A DNA stretch of 64,000 nt. It comes from JBGAHD01 sp044226395. GTDB taxonomy: Bacteria > Pseudomonadota > Gammaproteobacteria > Xanthomonadales > Ahniellaceae. The notes under the pieces were generated by a model. The model searched no databases and was not told the origin of the DNA. It saw nothing but the letters and a program-made list of their open reading frames with translations. Shown piece by piece: positions 27,770-35,839 of the stretch. The position numbers and the translations under genes are program-made. The stretch covers positions 310,001 to 374,000 of the forward strand of contig JBGAHD010000005.1 in the NCBI GenBank assembly GCA_044226395.1. Reading direction: 5' to 3'. How positions within the stretch are numbered: the first letter of the stretch is position 1; the number at the start of each line of letters is the position of its first letter.

Positions 27770-29209
27770 ATGCGCCACCCGATCCGCATCGCCATCACCA
27801 CGCTCGCCCTGGGACTCGCCACGGCCCTGTCCTCGACCGCGCGCGCGGACGATTTGATGGACATCTATCAACTCGCGCGCCAAAGCGACCCGCAATTGCA
27901 GGCCGCCGACGCGCAGCGCCTGGCCACGTCCGAGGGCGTGGTGCAGTCGCGCGCGGCCTTGTTGCCGCAGATCAGCGGCAACGCGCAGTACGGCGACTCC
28001 AGCACCGCGGGCTATTCGGGCGCGCCGCGTCCCTTTACCCGGCCCGACGGCACCTTGGGCTACGGCCCCACCAGCAGCACCGGCGATGGCAATTCGCGTT
28101 CGTACAGCGTGACCTTGAATCAGACGATTTACGATCACCGCAACTACACGCGCCTCAAGGCCGCGCGCGCCCTGCGCTCGCGCGGCGAGGCCGATTATGA
28201 AACCGCGCTCGACGGCCTGTTCATCCGCGTTGCCACCGCGTACTTCAACGCGCTCACGGCCAAGACCAATCTGGCCGCCGCCGATGCCGAAGAGAAGGCG
28301 GTCAAGCGTCAGCTCGAGCAAGCCGAGCAGCGCTTCGAAGTGGGTCTGACCGCGATCACCGACGTGCATGAAGCCCGCGCGCGTTATGACTCGGCGCGCG
28401 CTTCCGTCATCCTGGCGCGCAACCAGCTCGACGACGCGTTCGAGGCGCTCAACGAACTCACCGGCCAGCCGGTCGAGACGGTCGAAAGCCTCAACACCGA
28501 CATCCCGCTCGACCTGCCCGATCCGGCCGATCCGGAAGCCTGGGTCACGACCGCGCTCGATCAGAGCCCCTCGCTGGCCTCGCGTCGTTTCGCGCTGGCG
28601 GCCGCCGAGCACGATGTCTCGACCGCGCGCGCCGGCCACTACCCGACGCTCAGCGCCCAGGTCAGCCGCACCAACAGCGACAACTGGGGCTCGGGCGAAG
28701 CCAATGGCGTGGTGATTCCCTCGCGCAGCGGCAACTTCGATACCTCGATCGGCGTGCAGTTGAACGTGCCGATCTTCGAAGGCCTGGGCACGCAATCGCG
28801 CGTGCGTCAGTCGATTCACACGCGCGACGCCACCGCCGATCAGCTCGAAGTCGAGCGCCGCGCCGTGGTGCGCACGACGCGCAATGCCTATCGCGCGGTG
28901 GAAGCGGGCAAGAGCGAAGTCGACGCGCGCAAGCAAGCCCTGGTCTCGGCGCAGAGCGCGCTCGATGCCACGCAGGCCGGCTTCGAAGTCGGCACGCGCA
29001 CCATCGTCGACGTGCTGTTGTCGCAGCAGCAGTTGTTCGCCGCGCAACGCGAATACGCGCGCGCGCGCCACGACTTCATCCTGTCCGGCCTGCGTCTGAA
29101 GCAGTCGGCGGGCGTGATCGACGTGGCCGACCTGCAGCACGTCAACGAAGTATTGTCGGCCGGCGAACCCGCGACCGAAACGCCGGCGTCGAACGAATCG
29201 GGCGGCTAA
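27770..29209 (+). CDS. tolC: TolC-family outer-membrane channel
   Basis: The protein has 479 residues with a signal peptide ending STARA. Two internal repeats of the outer-membrane-efflux domain are visible: DIYQLARQSDPQLQAADAQR...YSVTLNQTIYDHRNYTRL and ALDQSPSLASRRFALAAAEH...IGVQLNVPIFEGLGTQSRV. The paired helical motifs AEQRFEVGLTAITDVHEARA and TQAGFEVGTRTIVDVLLSQQ match TolC. It forms the trimeric exit duct for type I secretion and RND pumps. AAGGACG precedes the start. As neither RND operon here has its own channel gene, this one probably serves both. Confidence 0.95.
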   Translation: MRHPIRIAITTLALGLATALSSTARADDLMDIYQLARQSDPQLQAADAQRLATSEGVVQSRAALLPQISGNAQYGDSSTAGYSGAPRPFTRPDGTLGYGPTSSTGDGNSRSYSVTLNQTIYDHRNYTRLKAARALRSRGEADYETALDGLFIRVATAYFNALTAKTNLAAADAEEKAVKRQLEQAEQRFEVGLTAITDVHEARARYDSARASVILARNQLDDAFEALNELTGQPVETVESLNTDIPLDLPDPADPEAWVTTALDQSPSLASRRFALAAAEHDVSTARAGHYPTLSAQVSRTNSDNWGSGEANGVVIPSRSGNFDTSIGVQLNVPIFEGLGTQSRVRQSIHTRDATADQLEVERRAVVRTTRNAYRAVEAGKSEVDARKQALVSAQSALDATQAGFEVGTRTIVDVLLSQQQLFAAQREYARARHDFILSGLRLKQSAGVIDVADLQHVNEVLSAGEPATETPASNESGG

Positions 29210-29237
29210 TCGCTCGATCCCTCGCTTGGTGATGATG

Positions 29238-29259
29238 ACGGCGCGCTTCGGCGCGCCGT
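29238..29259. terminator. Bidirectional terminator between tolC and waaA
   Basis: A nine-base stem ACGGCGCGC/GCGCGCCGT closes a TTCG tetraloop and is followed by TGTCGTTTC. It lies between convergent genes, so it can serve both. Confidence 0.75.
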
Positions 29260-29297
29260 TGTCGTTTCGGGATCCGTGACGCGTGCGTTCGCGGCCC

Positions 29298-30578
29298 TCA
29301 GGCCACGCGACCGGCCATCACGCCCTCGATGATGTCCATCGTGCGCGCCACCGCGCCCCGCTCGCGTTCGACGATGGCCAAGCCCGCCTGACCGCGACGC
29401 TCGCGTTCGCCGCCATTGGCGAGCAAGCGCGACACCGTGTCGCCGAGCTCCACCGCGTTGGCCACGCGCAGCGCCGCGCCGCCGGTGATCATGCTCTCGG
29501 TGATCTCGTGAAAGTTGAAGGTGTGCGGACCCACGATCACGGGCTTGCCCAGGGCCGCGGGCTCGAGCACGTTGTGGCCGCCGATGGGATCGAAACTGCC
29601 GGCGACGAAGGCGACATCGCAGCCGGCATAGAAGGTCAGCAGCTCGCCCAGGGTGTCGACCACGAAGCATTGCGTGTCGAGCAGGGCCACCGAGTCCTCG
29701 CTGCGCACGAGCGTGCGAAAGCCATACTGCCGACACAGCTGCACCACGGGCCGAAAGCGCTCGGGGTGCCGCGGCGCCAGCAGCAGCAGCGCATCGGGAA
29801 AACGCTTGAGCACGCGCGTGTGCGCCTCGATCACCGCGACTTCTTCGCCCTCGTGGGTGCTGGCCGCGATCCACACGGGTCGCGTGCGGCCCCAGTAGTC
29901 GCGCAGCATCGCCGCGCCCTGGCCCAGGCCCTTGGGCACGGGCATGTCGAACTTGACGTTGCCGGCGATGGTCAGGCGCTCGGGCCGCGCGCCGAGTTGC
30001 AGCAAGCGATCGGCGTCCTGGTTCGACTGCGCGGCGACGCGCGTGGCGCATTGAATCGCCATGCGCGCGAGCGGCCGCACCGGGCCATAGCCATCGAGCG
30101 AACGCTGCGACAGGCGCGCGTTGGCGACGACGATGGGAATGTCGCGCTCGTGACAGGTCAGATAGAGGTTCGGCCAGATCTCGGTTTCCATGATCAGGGC
30201 CAGCACGGGATCGACGCGATCGAGAAAACGCTTGACCGAGGCGGTCAGGTCATACGGCAGATAGACATGAAACACGCGATCGCCGAACAGCTTGTGCACG
30301 CGCGCCGAGCCCGTGGGCGTGACCGTGGTGATGACGAACTGATGATTCGCGTAGCGCCGCATCAGGGCTTGGATCAGCGGCACGGCGGCATTGACCTCGC
30401 CCACCGAAACCGCGTGCACCCAGATGGACTGACCAAACTCGGGCTTCGGAAAAAAACCAAACCGCTCGCGCCAGCGCCCGAAATACTCGCGATAGCGCAT
30501 GCCGCGCAACGCCAGGCGATAGAGAATCACCGGCGTCAGCAGATACATCGTCAGGGTGTAGAAAAAGCGAATGATCAC
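29298..30578 (-). CDS. waaA: 3-deoxy-D-manno-octulosonic acid (Kdo) transferase
   Basis: This enzyme transfers Kdo from CMP-Kdo to lipid IVA at the inner membrane, the first step of LPS core assembly. The 426 residues show the GT30 features: an N-terminal membrane anchor (FFYTLTMYLLTPVILYRLAL), the catalytic region SIWVHAVSVGEVNAAVPLI, METEIWPNL, AGNVKFDMP and the C-terminal GSFDPIGGHNVLEPAALGKP. A GTG start is used because the anchor begins there, but no clear Shine-Dalgarno precedes it and the true start may differ by some codons. It diverges from the acyltransferase gene lpxL, which acts next in the same pathway. Confidence 0.95.
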   Translation of the reverse strand: MIIRFFYTLTMYLLTPVILYRLALRGMRYREYFGRWRERFGFFPKPEFGQSIWVHAVSVGEVNAAVPLIQALMRRYANHQFVITTVTPTGSARVHKLFGDRVFHVYLPYDLTASVKRFLDRVDPVLALIMETEIWPNLYLTCHERDIPIVVANARLSQRSLDGYGPVRPLARMAIQCATRVAAQSNQDADRLLQLGARPERLTIAGNVKFDMPVPKGLGQGAAMLRDYWGRTRPVWIAASTHEGEEVAVIEAHTRVLKRFPDALLLLAPRHPERFRPVVQLCRQYGFRTLVRSEDSVALLDTQCFVVDTLGELLTFYAGCDVAFVAGSFDPIGGHNVLEPAALGKPVIVGPHTFNFHEITESMITGGAALRVANAVELGDTVSRLLANGGERERRGQAGLAIVERERGAVARTMDIIEGVMAGRVA

Positions 30579-30636
30579 CCGTGGATGGTATCGGGCGGCG
30601 CGAAGGCAGGGAATGCGGGCGCGCGCGGCGCCCTGA

Positions 30637-30642
30637 TAAGAT
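30637..30642 (+). promoter_or_regulatory. Possible -10 element of lpxL, close to the start codon
   Basis: TAAGAT ends nine bases before the ATG. If used, transcription would start at or next to the start codon, giving a nearly leaderless message. No clear -35 is seen. Confidence 0.35.
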
Positions 30643-30651
30643 CGCGCGCCG

Positions 30652-31566
30652 ATGCGCCTGCCCGATCTCGCTCCCGCCCCGCGTTCGCCGCGCACCTGGC
30701 CGTCCTGGCTGGGCATCGGGCTGTTGTGGTTGATCGCGCGCCTGCCCTTGCGCTGGACGCGAGCGCTAGGACGCGTGTTCGGCCTGGCGCTGATGCCGCT
30801 GGCTGGCCGTCGTCGGCGCATCGCCGAGCGCAATCTCGCGCTGTGCCTGCCCGAGCACGACGCGGCCACGCGCGCCCGCGCGCTGCGCGAGAACTTCGCT
30901 TCCACCGGCATGGCCGCGGCTGAGTTCATCCACGCCTGGTGGGGCCCGCTGGAACCGTGGATCGCGCAGGCGCCGGTCGAGGGCGTGGAGCACATTCGCG
31001 CGGCCTTTGCGCGCGGACAAGGCGTGATTCTCCTGTCGGGCCATTTCCACACGCTGGAATTGTGCGGACGCATTTTGTGCCAGCACGTGCCCGTGGCCGG
31101 CATGTATCGCCCGCACGGCGACCCCGCGCTGGAATGGGCCGTGATGCGCGGCCGCCTGCGCTACGCCAGCGCCATGTTCACGCGCGACGAAGTGCGCCCC
31201 GCGGTGAAACACCTCAAGGCCGGCGGCTTGCTGTGGTACGCGCCCGATCAGGACATGCGCGGCAAGGACGCGGTGTTCGCGCCCTTCTTCGGCATTCCGG
31301 CGTCGAGCATCACCGCCACGCATGCGCTGGCGCGCATGTCAGGCGCCGCGGTGATCGGCTTCTTTCATCGTCGTCGCGCCGATGGCCGCGGCTATGAGCT
31401 GCGCATCGAACCCGCGCTGACGGACTTTCCCAGCGCCGATCCGATCGTCGATACCACGCGCGTCAACGCCTTGATCGAGCGCATGGTGCGCGAGGCGCCG
31501 TCGGAATATTTGTGGATTCACCGGCGCTTTCATCGTCGACCGCCGGGCGAGGCGAAGCTGTACTGA
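30652..31566 (+). CDS. lpxL: Kdo2-lipid IVA acyltransferase (LpxL/HtrB family)
   Basis: The enzyme adds a secondary acyl chain to Kdo2-lipid IVA in the inner membrane. The protein has 304 residues with an N-terminal membrane segment (WLGIGLLWLIARLPL). The catalytic HX4D/E motif is present as HFHTLE (H131, E136), and the substrate motif is seen in VAGMYRPHGDPALEWAVMRGR and WYAPDQDMRGKDAVFAPFFG. LpxL and LpxM are hard to separate by eye, so the exact acyl donor is not certain. It diverges from waaA, whose product makes its substrate. Its stop codon abuts the stop of the HxlR gene with no gap. Confidence 0.92.
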   Translation: MRLPDLAPAPRSPRTWPSWLGIGLLWLIARLPLRWTRALGRVFGLALMPLAGRRRRIAERNLALCLPEHDAATRARALRENFASTGMAAAEFIHAWWGPLEPWIAQAPVEGVEHIRAAFARGQGVILLSGHFHTLELCGRILCQHVPVAGMYRPHGDPALEWAVMRGRLRYASAMFTRDEVRPAVKHLKAGGLLWYAPDQDMRGKDAVFAPFFGIPASSITATHALARMSGAAVIGFFHRRRADGRGYELRIEPALTDFPSADPIVDTTRVNALIERMVREAPSEYLWIHRRFHRRPPGEAKLY

Positions 31567-31950
31567 TCACGCGCGCTTGAGCACGCGACGCCGTGGCGCC
31601 CGTCCGGGCACGGCGCCGATCGATTTCAAGCGATGACCCACGCGCACGATGGCCTGGATCGCGGGCACCAGTTCGCGACCGATCTCGGTCAGGGCGTATT
31701 CGGCCGACGGCGGCGAACTGTCGAGCACACGGCGCTCGATCACGCCGACTTGCTCCAACTCGCGCAACCGCGCGCTGAGCACCTTCGCGGAAATCCGCGG
31801 AATGTCGGCGCGCAATTCGCCGAAGCGACGCGCGCCCTCGCTCAGATACCACACCACGTTCACCGCCCAGGCGCCTTGCAGAAAACTCATGCACGTCGCC
31901 AGCGGACACACCGGCACCGGCGCCTGATTCTTGCGCATTTTCAAGCCCAT
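31567..31950 (-). CDS. HxlR-family winged-helix transcriptional regulator
   Basis: The protein has 127 residues with the HxlR pattern: an N-terminal CPLATCMSFLQGAWAVNVVW, FGELRADIPRISAKVLSARL (recognition helix) and GVIERRVLDSSPPSAEYALT (wing). Two cysteines near the N-terminus (CPLATC) are the position where redox- or electrophile-sensing members carry the reactive cysteine. It diverges from a nitronate monooxygenase and glutathione transferase pair. Control of that pair in response to an electrophile or oxidant is therefore likely but inferred. Confidence 0.92.
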   Translation of the reverse strand: MGLKMRKNQAPVPVCPLATCMSFLQGAWAVNVVWYLSEGARRFGELRADIPRISAKVLSARLRELEQVGVIERRVLDSSPPSAEYALTEIGRELVPAIQAIVRVGHRLKSIGAVPGRAPRRRVLKRA

Positions 31951-31964
31951 GATCGCCTCGCGCG

Positions 31965-32025
31965 GTTACCGTCGGGAAACCACAATATTTCAGTTACCGG
32001 GCGAAATCTAGTTACCTCAGGTAAC
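31965..32025. promoter_or_regulatory. Cluster of GTTACC sites: probable HxlR operator
   Basis: GTTACCTCAGGTAAC is an inverted repeat with seven-base arms around one C. Two further GTTACC half-sites stand 18 and 46 bases to its left. All lie in the divergent gap between the HxlR regulator and the nitronate monooxygenase gene. HxlR dimers usually bind such palindromes next to their own gene. Confidence 0.7.
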
Positions 32026-32069
32026 CATCTACGACTATGCTGCGCGCCCTTGCCCGAAGGACCGCCCGC

Positions 32070-33140
32070 ATGGACACCCTGCCCCGCAATCGCCTGACGT
32101 CGCTGCTCGGCATCGAGCATCCCTTCGTGCAAGGTCCGTTCGGTGGTGGCTTGTCGACGGCGCGCCTGGCGGCGGCGGTGAGCGCGCGTGGCGCGCTCGG
32201 TTCGTTCGGCGCGCATCATTTGACGGCGCAGGCGATTGTCGACACCGCGCGCGATATTCGCGCGCTCACCGATCGGCCGTTCGCGCTGAATCTGTGGATC
32301 TCCTCGCACGATCCCGGTGGACTCGAGCCGAGCGAAGCCGAATACGCACGCCATCTCGCGCGATTCGAGCCCTACTACCGCGAACTGGGAATCGCGCCGC
32401 CGCCGCGTCCTAACCGCACGGGTGAACGCTTCGAGGATCAAGTCCACGCCCTGATCGAAGCGCGCCCCGCCGTCTTCAGTTTCGTCTTCGGCGTGCCCTC
32501 GCGCGAGATCCTCGCGGCCTGTCGCCGCGCGAACATCATCACCGTCGGCGCGGCGACGACGATCGCCGAGGCGCGCGCGCTCGAGGACGCCGGCGTCGAC
32601 GCGCTCGTCGCCACGGGTTTCGAAGCGGGCGGTCATCGCCCGTCCTTCCTCGCGCCCGCCGAGGAATCGCTGATGGGCACGTTCGCGCTGACGCGTTTGA
32701 TCGCTTCGCGCGTGCGCATTCCCGTGATCGCCGCGGGCGGCATCGCCGATCGCGCGGGTATCGAGGCGGCGCTGACGCTCGGCGCCGAGGGCGCGCAGTT
32801 GGGCACCGCGTTTCTGGCGTGCGAGGAATCCAACGCCATGCCCGAACATCGCGAATTGCTGTTCGGCGAGGACGCCCAGCACACCACGCTCACGCGCGCC
32901 TACACCGGACGCTTGGCGCGCGGCCTGCGCAATCGTTGGTCGCGCGAAATGTCGCCGCCCACGAACGAGGTCGCGCCCTATCCCCTGCAAAGTTTTCTCG
33001 CCGGGCACTTGAAGCCCGCGGCGCGTCAAGCCGGCCGCACTGACGTCGTGTCGCTGTGGAGCGGTCAGATCGCGCCCTTGCTGCGTCATCGTCGCGTCGA
33101 TGCCTTGATCGACGATCTGCTCACCCCCCGCGCGCGCTGA
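32070..33140 (+). CDS. Nitronate monooxygenase / 2-nitropropane dioxygenase family flavoprotein
   Basis: The protein has 356 residues and is an FMN-dependent TIM-barrel enzyme that oxidises alkyl nitronates. The class features are seen: the start LLGIEHPFVQGPFGGGLS, ALNLWI, then FVFGVPSREI, DALVATGFEAGGHRPSF, RIPVIAAGGIADRAGI and ALTLGAEGAQLGTAFLACEES. The ATG preceded by GAAGGA was chosen over one 11 codons upstream. It heads a likely two-gene operon with the glutathione transferase 27 bases downstream, divergent from HxlR. Detoxification is the most likely role; the true substrate is unknown. Confidence 0.9.
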   Translation: MDTLPRNRLTSLLGIEHPFVQGPFGGGLSTARLAAAVSARGALGSFGAHHLTAQAIVDTARDIRALTDRPFALNLWISSHDPGGLEPSEAEYARHLARFEPYYRELGIAPPPRPNRTGERFEDQVHALIEARPAVFSFVFGVPSREILAACRRANIITVGAATTIAEARALEDAGVDALVATGFEAGGHRPSFLAPAEESLMGTFALTRLIASRVRIPVIAAGGIADRAGIEAALTLGAEGAQLGTAFLACEESNAMPEHRELLFGEDAQHTTLTRAYTGRLARGLRNRWSREMSPPTNEVAPYPLQSFLAGHLKPAARQAGRTDVVSLWSGQIAPLLRHRRVDALIDDLLTPRAR

Positions 33141-33167
33141 GCGCGCAGACTCACGAAGGACCTTGCC

Positions 33168-33782
33168 ATGAAACTGTATTTCTCGCCGGGCGCTTGCTCG
33201 CTCTCGCCCCACATCGTCGCGCGCGAACTGGGCCTGCCGGTGCAACTCGAACAGGTCGACCTGACCAGCAAACGCACGCACGACGGTCGCGACTTCACGC
33301 AGATCAATCCCAAGGGCTATGTGCCCGTGCTCGAACTCGACGGTGGCGAAATCCTCACCGAAGGTCCGGCGATCGTGCAGTACCTCGCCGATCAAGCGCC
33401 CGAGAAGGGCCTTGCGCCGACCAACGGCACGCTGGCGCGCTATCGCCTGCAATCGTGGCTGGGCTATATCAACAGCGAACTGCACAAGACCTACAGTCCG
33501 TTGTTCCGCGATACGACGCCGGCCGAGACGCGCGCCGAACGCGCGGCGTATCTGCAAAAGCGCTATGCCCTGATCGATGGCGAACTCGCGAGCAAGCCTT
33601 ATCTCACGGGCGAGGCCTTCACCGTCGCCGATGCCTATCTGTTCACGGTCACGACTTGGGCGGGCTACGTCAAGGTCGATCTGAGCGCCTTCGCGCACGT
33701 GCAGGCCTTCATGGACCGCGTGCGCGCGCGACCGGCCGTGCAGGCCGCGCAAGCGGCGGAGCAGCAGGCGAAGAAGGCTTGA
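33168..33782 (+). CDS. gstA: Glutathione S-transferase, beta class
   Basis: The 204 residues match bacterial GstA. The thioredoxin-fold start MKLYFSPGACSLSPHI carries the beta-class Cys10. The glutathione-binding PKGYVPVLELDGGEILTEG and the helical domain with YLTGEAFTVADAYLFTV follow. It conjugates glutathione to electrophiles in the cytoplasm. GAAGGA precedes the start. It is paired with the nitronate monooxygenase and probably shares its HxlR-controlled promoter. A terminator with a TTCG loop follows. Confidence 0.93.
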   Translation: MKLYFSPGACSLSPHIVARELGLPVQLEQVDLTSKRTHDGRDFTQINPKGYVPVLELDGGEILTEGPAIVQYLADQAPEKGLAPTNGTLARYRLQSWLGYINSELHKTYSPLFRDTTPAETRAERAAYLQKRYALIDGELASKPYLTGEAFTVADAYLFTVTTWAGYVKVDLSAFAHVQAFMDRVRARPAVQAAQAAEQQAKKA

Positions 33783-33788
33783 AGCTTG

Positions 33789-33814
33789 GCGCGGCGTCTT
33801 TCGAGACGCCGCGC
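33789..33814. terminator. Bidirectional terminator between gst and the GT2 gene
   Basis: An 11-base stem GCGCGGCGTCT/AGACGCCGCGC closes a TTCG tetraloop, the same design as the hairpin after tolC. It lies between convergent stops. Confidence 0.75.
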
Positions 33815-33815
33815 G

Positions 33816-34583
33816 TCATTCGCGCTCGTCGCGCTTGAGCGCGGCGCGTCGCTGCGCCTCGTAGATCTTGGCGTTCTTCAGAAACACGTAGAACGCCTCG
33901 ATCACCGAACCGATGAACCCCGCCCAGCCCGACAGGAACTTGCGCTTGCCAACGTACTGCCGCAAGAAGTGCCAGGGCGGCTGCACGATCATGCGCGCGC
34001 GCAGCCACCGTCGCGCGCGTCGCGGCGCGACCATGCCGGTGGAATAGCGATTGATTTTGTCGACCTTGGTGTGAATGTCGGGCTCGCCGTAGTGCACGAA
34101 CACGGCGGCCAGATCGCGCACCGGGCCATCGACCTCGGGCGCGGCGTGAATGGGATCGTCGCCGAAGCGCGCGCGCTGTGTATCGATCAAGCGCAGCATG
34201 CGCGCGTGACGCACGGCCGGATGATGCAGGCGCCAGAACACTTGCTCGCGACGACGCAGGCGAAAACCAGCGACCTCGGGCGCGACCAGCGCCTGCTCGA
34301 TGATCGCGCGCGCCGGCGGCGTCAGCACCTCATCGGCATCGAGCAACAAGGCCCAGCGATGCGTGACCTTGGCCATGGCCGAGGCCTTCTGCGGACCATA
34401 GCCCTTGAATGGTTCGACGAAGCAGCGCGCGCCATGACGCTGCGCGATGGCGAGCGTGTCGTCGGTGCTGCCGGAATCGAGCACGACCAGTTCGTCGGCC
34501 CAATCGGCGGCCGCGAGGCAGGCCTCGAGCGTCTCGGCATTGTTGAGCGTGGTGACGAAGACCGACAGCTTTTCGCGGTTCAT
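33816..34583 (-). CDS. GT2 glycosyltransferase, WaaE/beta-1,4-glucosyltransferase type
   Basis: The protein has 255 residues. The GT-A fold is shown by LSVFVTTLNNAETLEACLAA, VVLDSGSTDDT and LLLDADEVL (the DxD metal site). The family-specific segment DKINRYST with the C-terminal FLRQYVGKRKFLSGWAGFIG matches the LPS-core beta-glucosyltransferase group. It should act at the inner face of the membrane on lipid A-core. The start overlaps the stop of the O-antigen-ligase gene by four bases (ATGA), so it is the last gene of the LPS operon. The sugar and acceptor are not known. Confidence 0.88.
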   Translation of the reverse strand: MNREKLSVFVTTLNNAETLEACLAAADWADELVVLDSGSTDDTLAIAQRHGARCFVEPFKGYGPQKASAMAKVTHRWALLLDADEVLTPPARAIIEQALVAPEVAGFRLRRREQVFWRLHHPAVRHARMLRLIDTQRARFGDDPIHAAPEVDGPVRDLAAVFVHYGEPDIHTKVDKINRYSTGMVAPRRARRWLRARMIVQPPWHFLRQYVGKRKFLSGWAGFIGSVIEAFYVFLKNAKIYEAQRRAALKRDERE

Positions 34584-35839
34584 GAGCCGGTCTCCGCGCG
34601 CGGCCAATGCGCCAGCCACAGCCCGATCAACCACCACAGCATCAAGCCCCAGAAACTCGAATAGAACGCGAAGTGCGTGTTGAGCGGAAACAGCATCGCG
34701 AACAACGCTAGCGCCGGCGCGAACGCGTTCGCGCGCGCCGCCGGCGATTGCCGTCGCCACGCGCGCCACGCCACGATCACGGCGGATAGCCACGCGAGCA
34801 AGCCGATTGCGCCGGTCTCCGCCGCGATCTCGAGCACGATCTGATGCGGATGAAAGGCGCCCTCGCCGGTCTCGCGCAACCAATGATCATCGGCCGCCGC
34901 ATAGTCGGGATAAGCGTGGCGATAGCCGCGCACGCCAACACCGTTGATCGGATGCGCGAGCGCCATCTCGGTCGCCGTGCGGAAGATCGGCAGACGCCAG
35001 GCGAGCGCATAGTCCAGACCATGGGCCGTGCCTTGGGTCAGCGCGAGCGTGCGATCGACACGCGCCGCGAAGCGCTCCGACGCATGATACGCGACCACGC
35101 CGATCGCGATGCCCAGCACTCCCACGAGCGCGATCACGCTCGCGAAACGACGCGCGCTGCCCGTGACGCGCCAAGCCATGCCCAAGGTCACCACCGCGTA
35201 CATGATCCACGCCGCGCGCGCGCCAGCGAGCAGCACCGCGGTGGCGATCAAGACCCAAACCAGCGCCAAGCCTTTCAGACCGAAGCGTCGCCACGCCTGA
35301 TCGAGCACGAAGGGCGAGAGCACCGCCAGCACCGGGCCGATCTTCAAGTTCTCATCGCCGAAGATGCCGCTGACGCGATCGCTGTCGAGATGTCCGGCGA
35401 GGCTCCAGCCGGTGAGTGCTTGCACCAGGGCATCGAGTGTCCAGATCGTCACGATCAGCGCGACCCAGGGCGCGACGCGGACGCGCGCGGCGTCGCCGTC
35501 GCGCAGGGTCATCATCAGACACGCGGCCAGCGCGGCGAAGCGCGGCGCGGTCAGGGCGGTGCGCCACGACGTTGACGGATCAACCGCGTCGATGGCCGAG
35601 AGCAAGGCCGGCGCGACATAGGCGAGCGCCAGCACGATCAGCACGCGCCACGCGTCGTCGCGTTGCCACGTTCCGGGTTGAGCATCGCGCCGAACGAGCG
35701 CCCACGCGCAATAGATCACGGCGATCAAGATGCCCAACTCGGACATTCGCCCCAGTGGCATCAAGGCCAACACGGCGATCGCCACGACCACGCCGATCGC
35801 GACCGGCGAACGCCATTGCCAAGGCGTGCGCGCGGTCAT
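34580..35839 (-). CDS. O-antigen ligase / polymerase family membrane protein (WaaL-like)
   Basis: The protein has 419 residues with about 11 membrane helices. The Wzy_C signature region is clear: a large periplasmic loop with WRLPIFRTATEMALAHPING, VGVRGYRHAYPDYA and the conserved histidine context FHPHQIVLEIAAETGAIGLL. Such proteins join O-antigen to lipid A-core or polymerise repeat units in the periplasm; sequence alone does not separate the two. It overlaps both neighbours by four bases, so the three genes are coupled. The neighbouring GT4 and GT2 genes support an LPS role. Confidence 0.88.
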   Translation of the reverse strand: MTARTPWQWRSPVAIGVVVAIAVLALMPLGRMSELGILIAVIYCAWALVRRDAQPGTWQRDDAWRVLIVLALAYVAPALLSAIDAVDPSTSWRTALTAPRFAALAACLMMTLRDGDAARVRVAPWVALIVTIWTLDALVQALTGWSLAGHLDSDRVSGIFGDENLKIGPVLAVLSPFVLDQAWRRFGLKGLALVWVLIATAVLLAGARAAWIMYAVVTLGMAWRVTGSARRFASVIALVGVLGIAIGVVAYHASERFAARVDRTLALTQGTAHGLDYALAWRLPIFRTATEMALAHPINGVGVRGYRHAYPDYAAADDHWLRETGEGAFHPHQIVLEIAAETGAIGLLAWLSAVIVAWRAWRRQSPAARANAFAPALALFAMLFPLNTHFAFYSSFWGLMLWWLIGLWLAHWPRAETGS

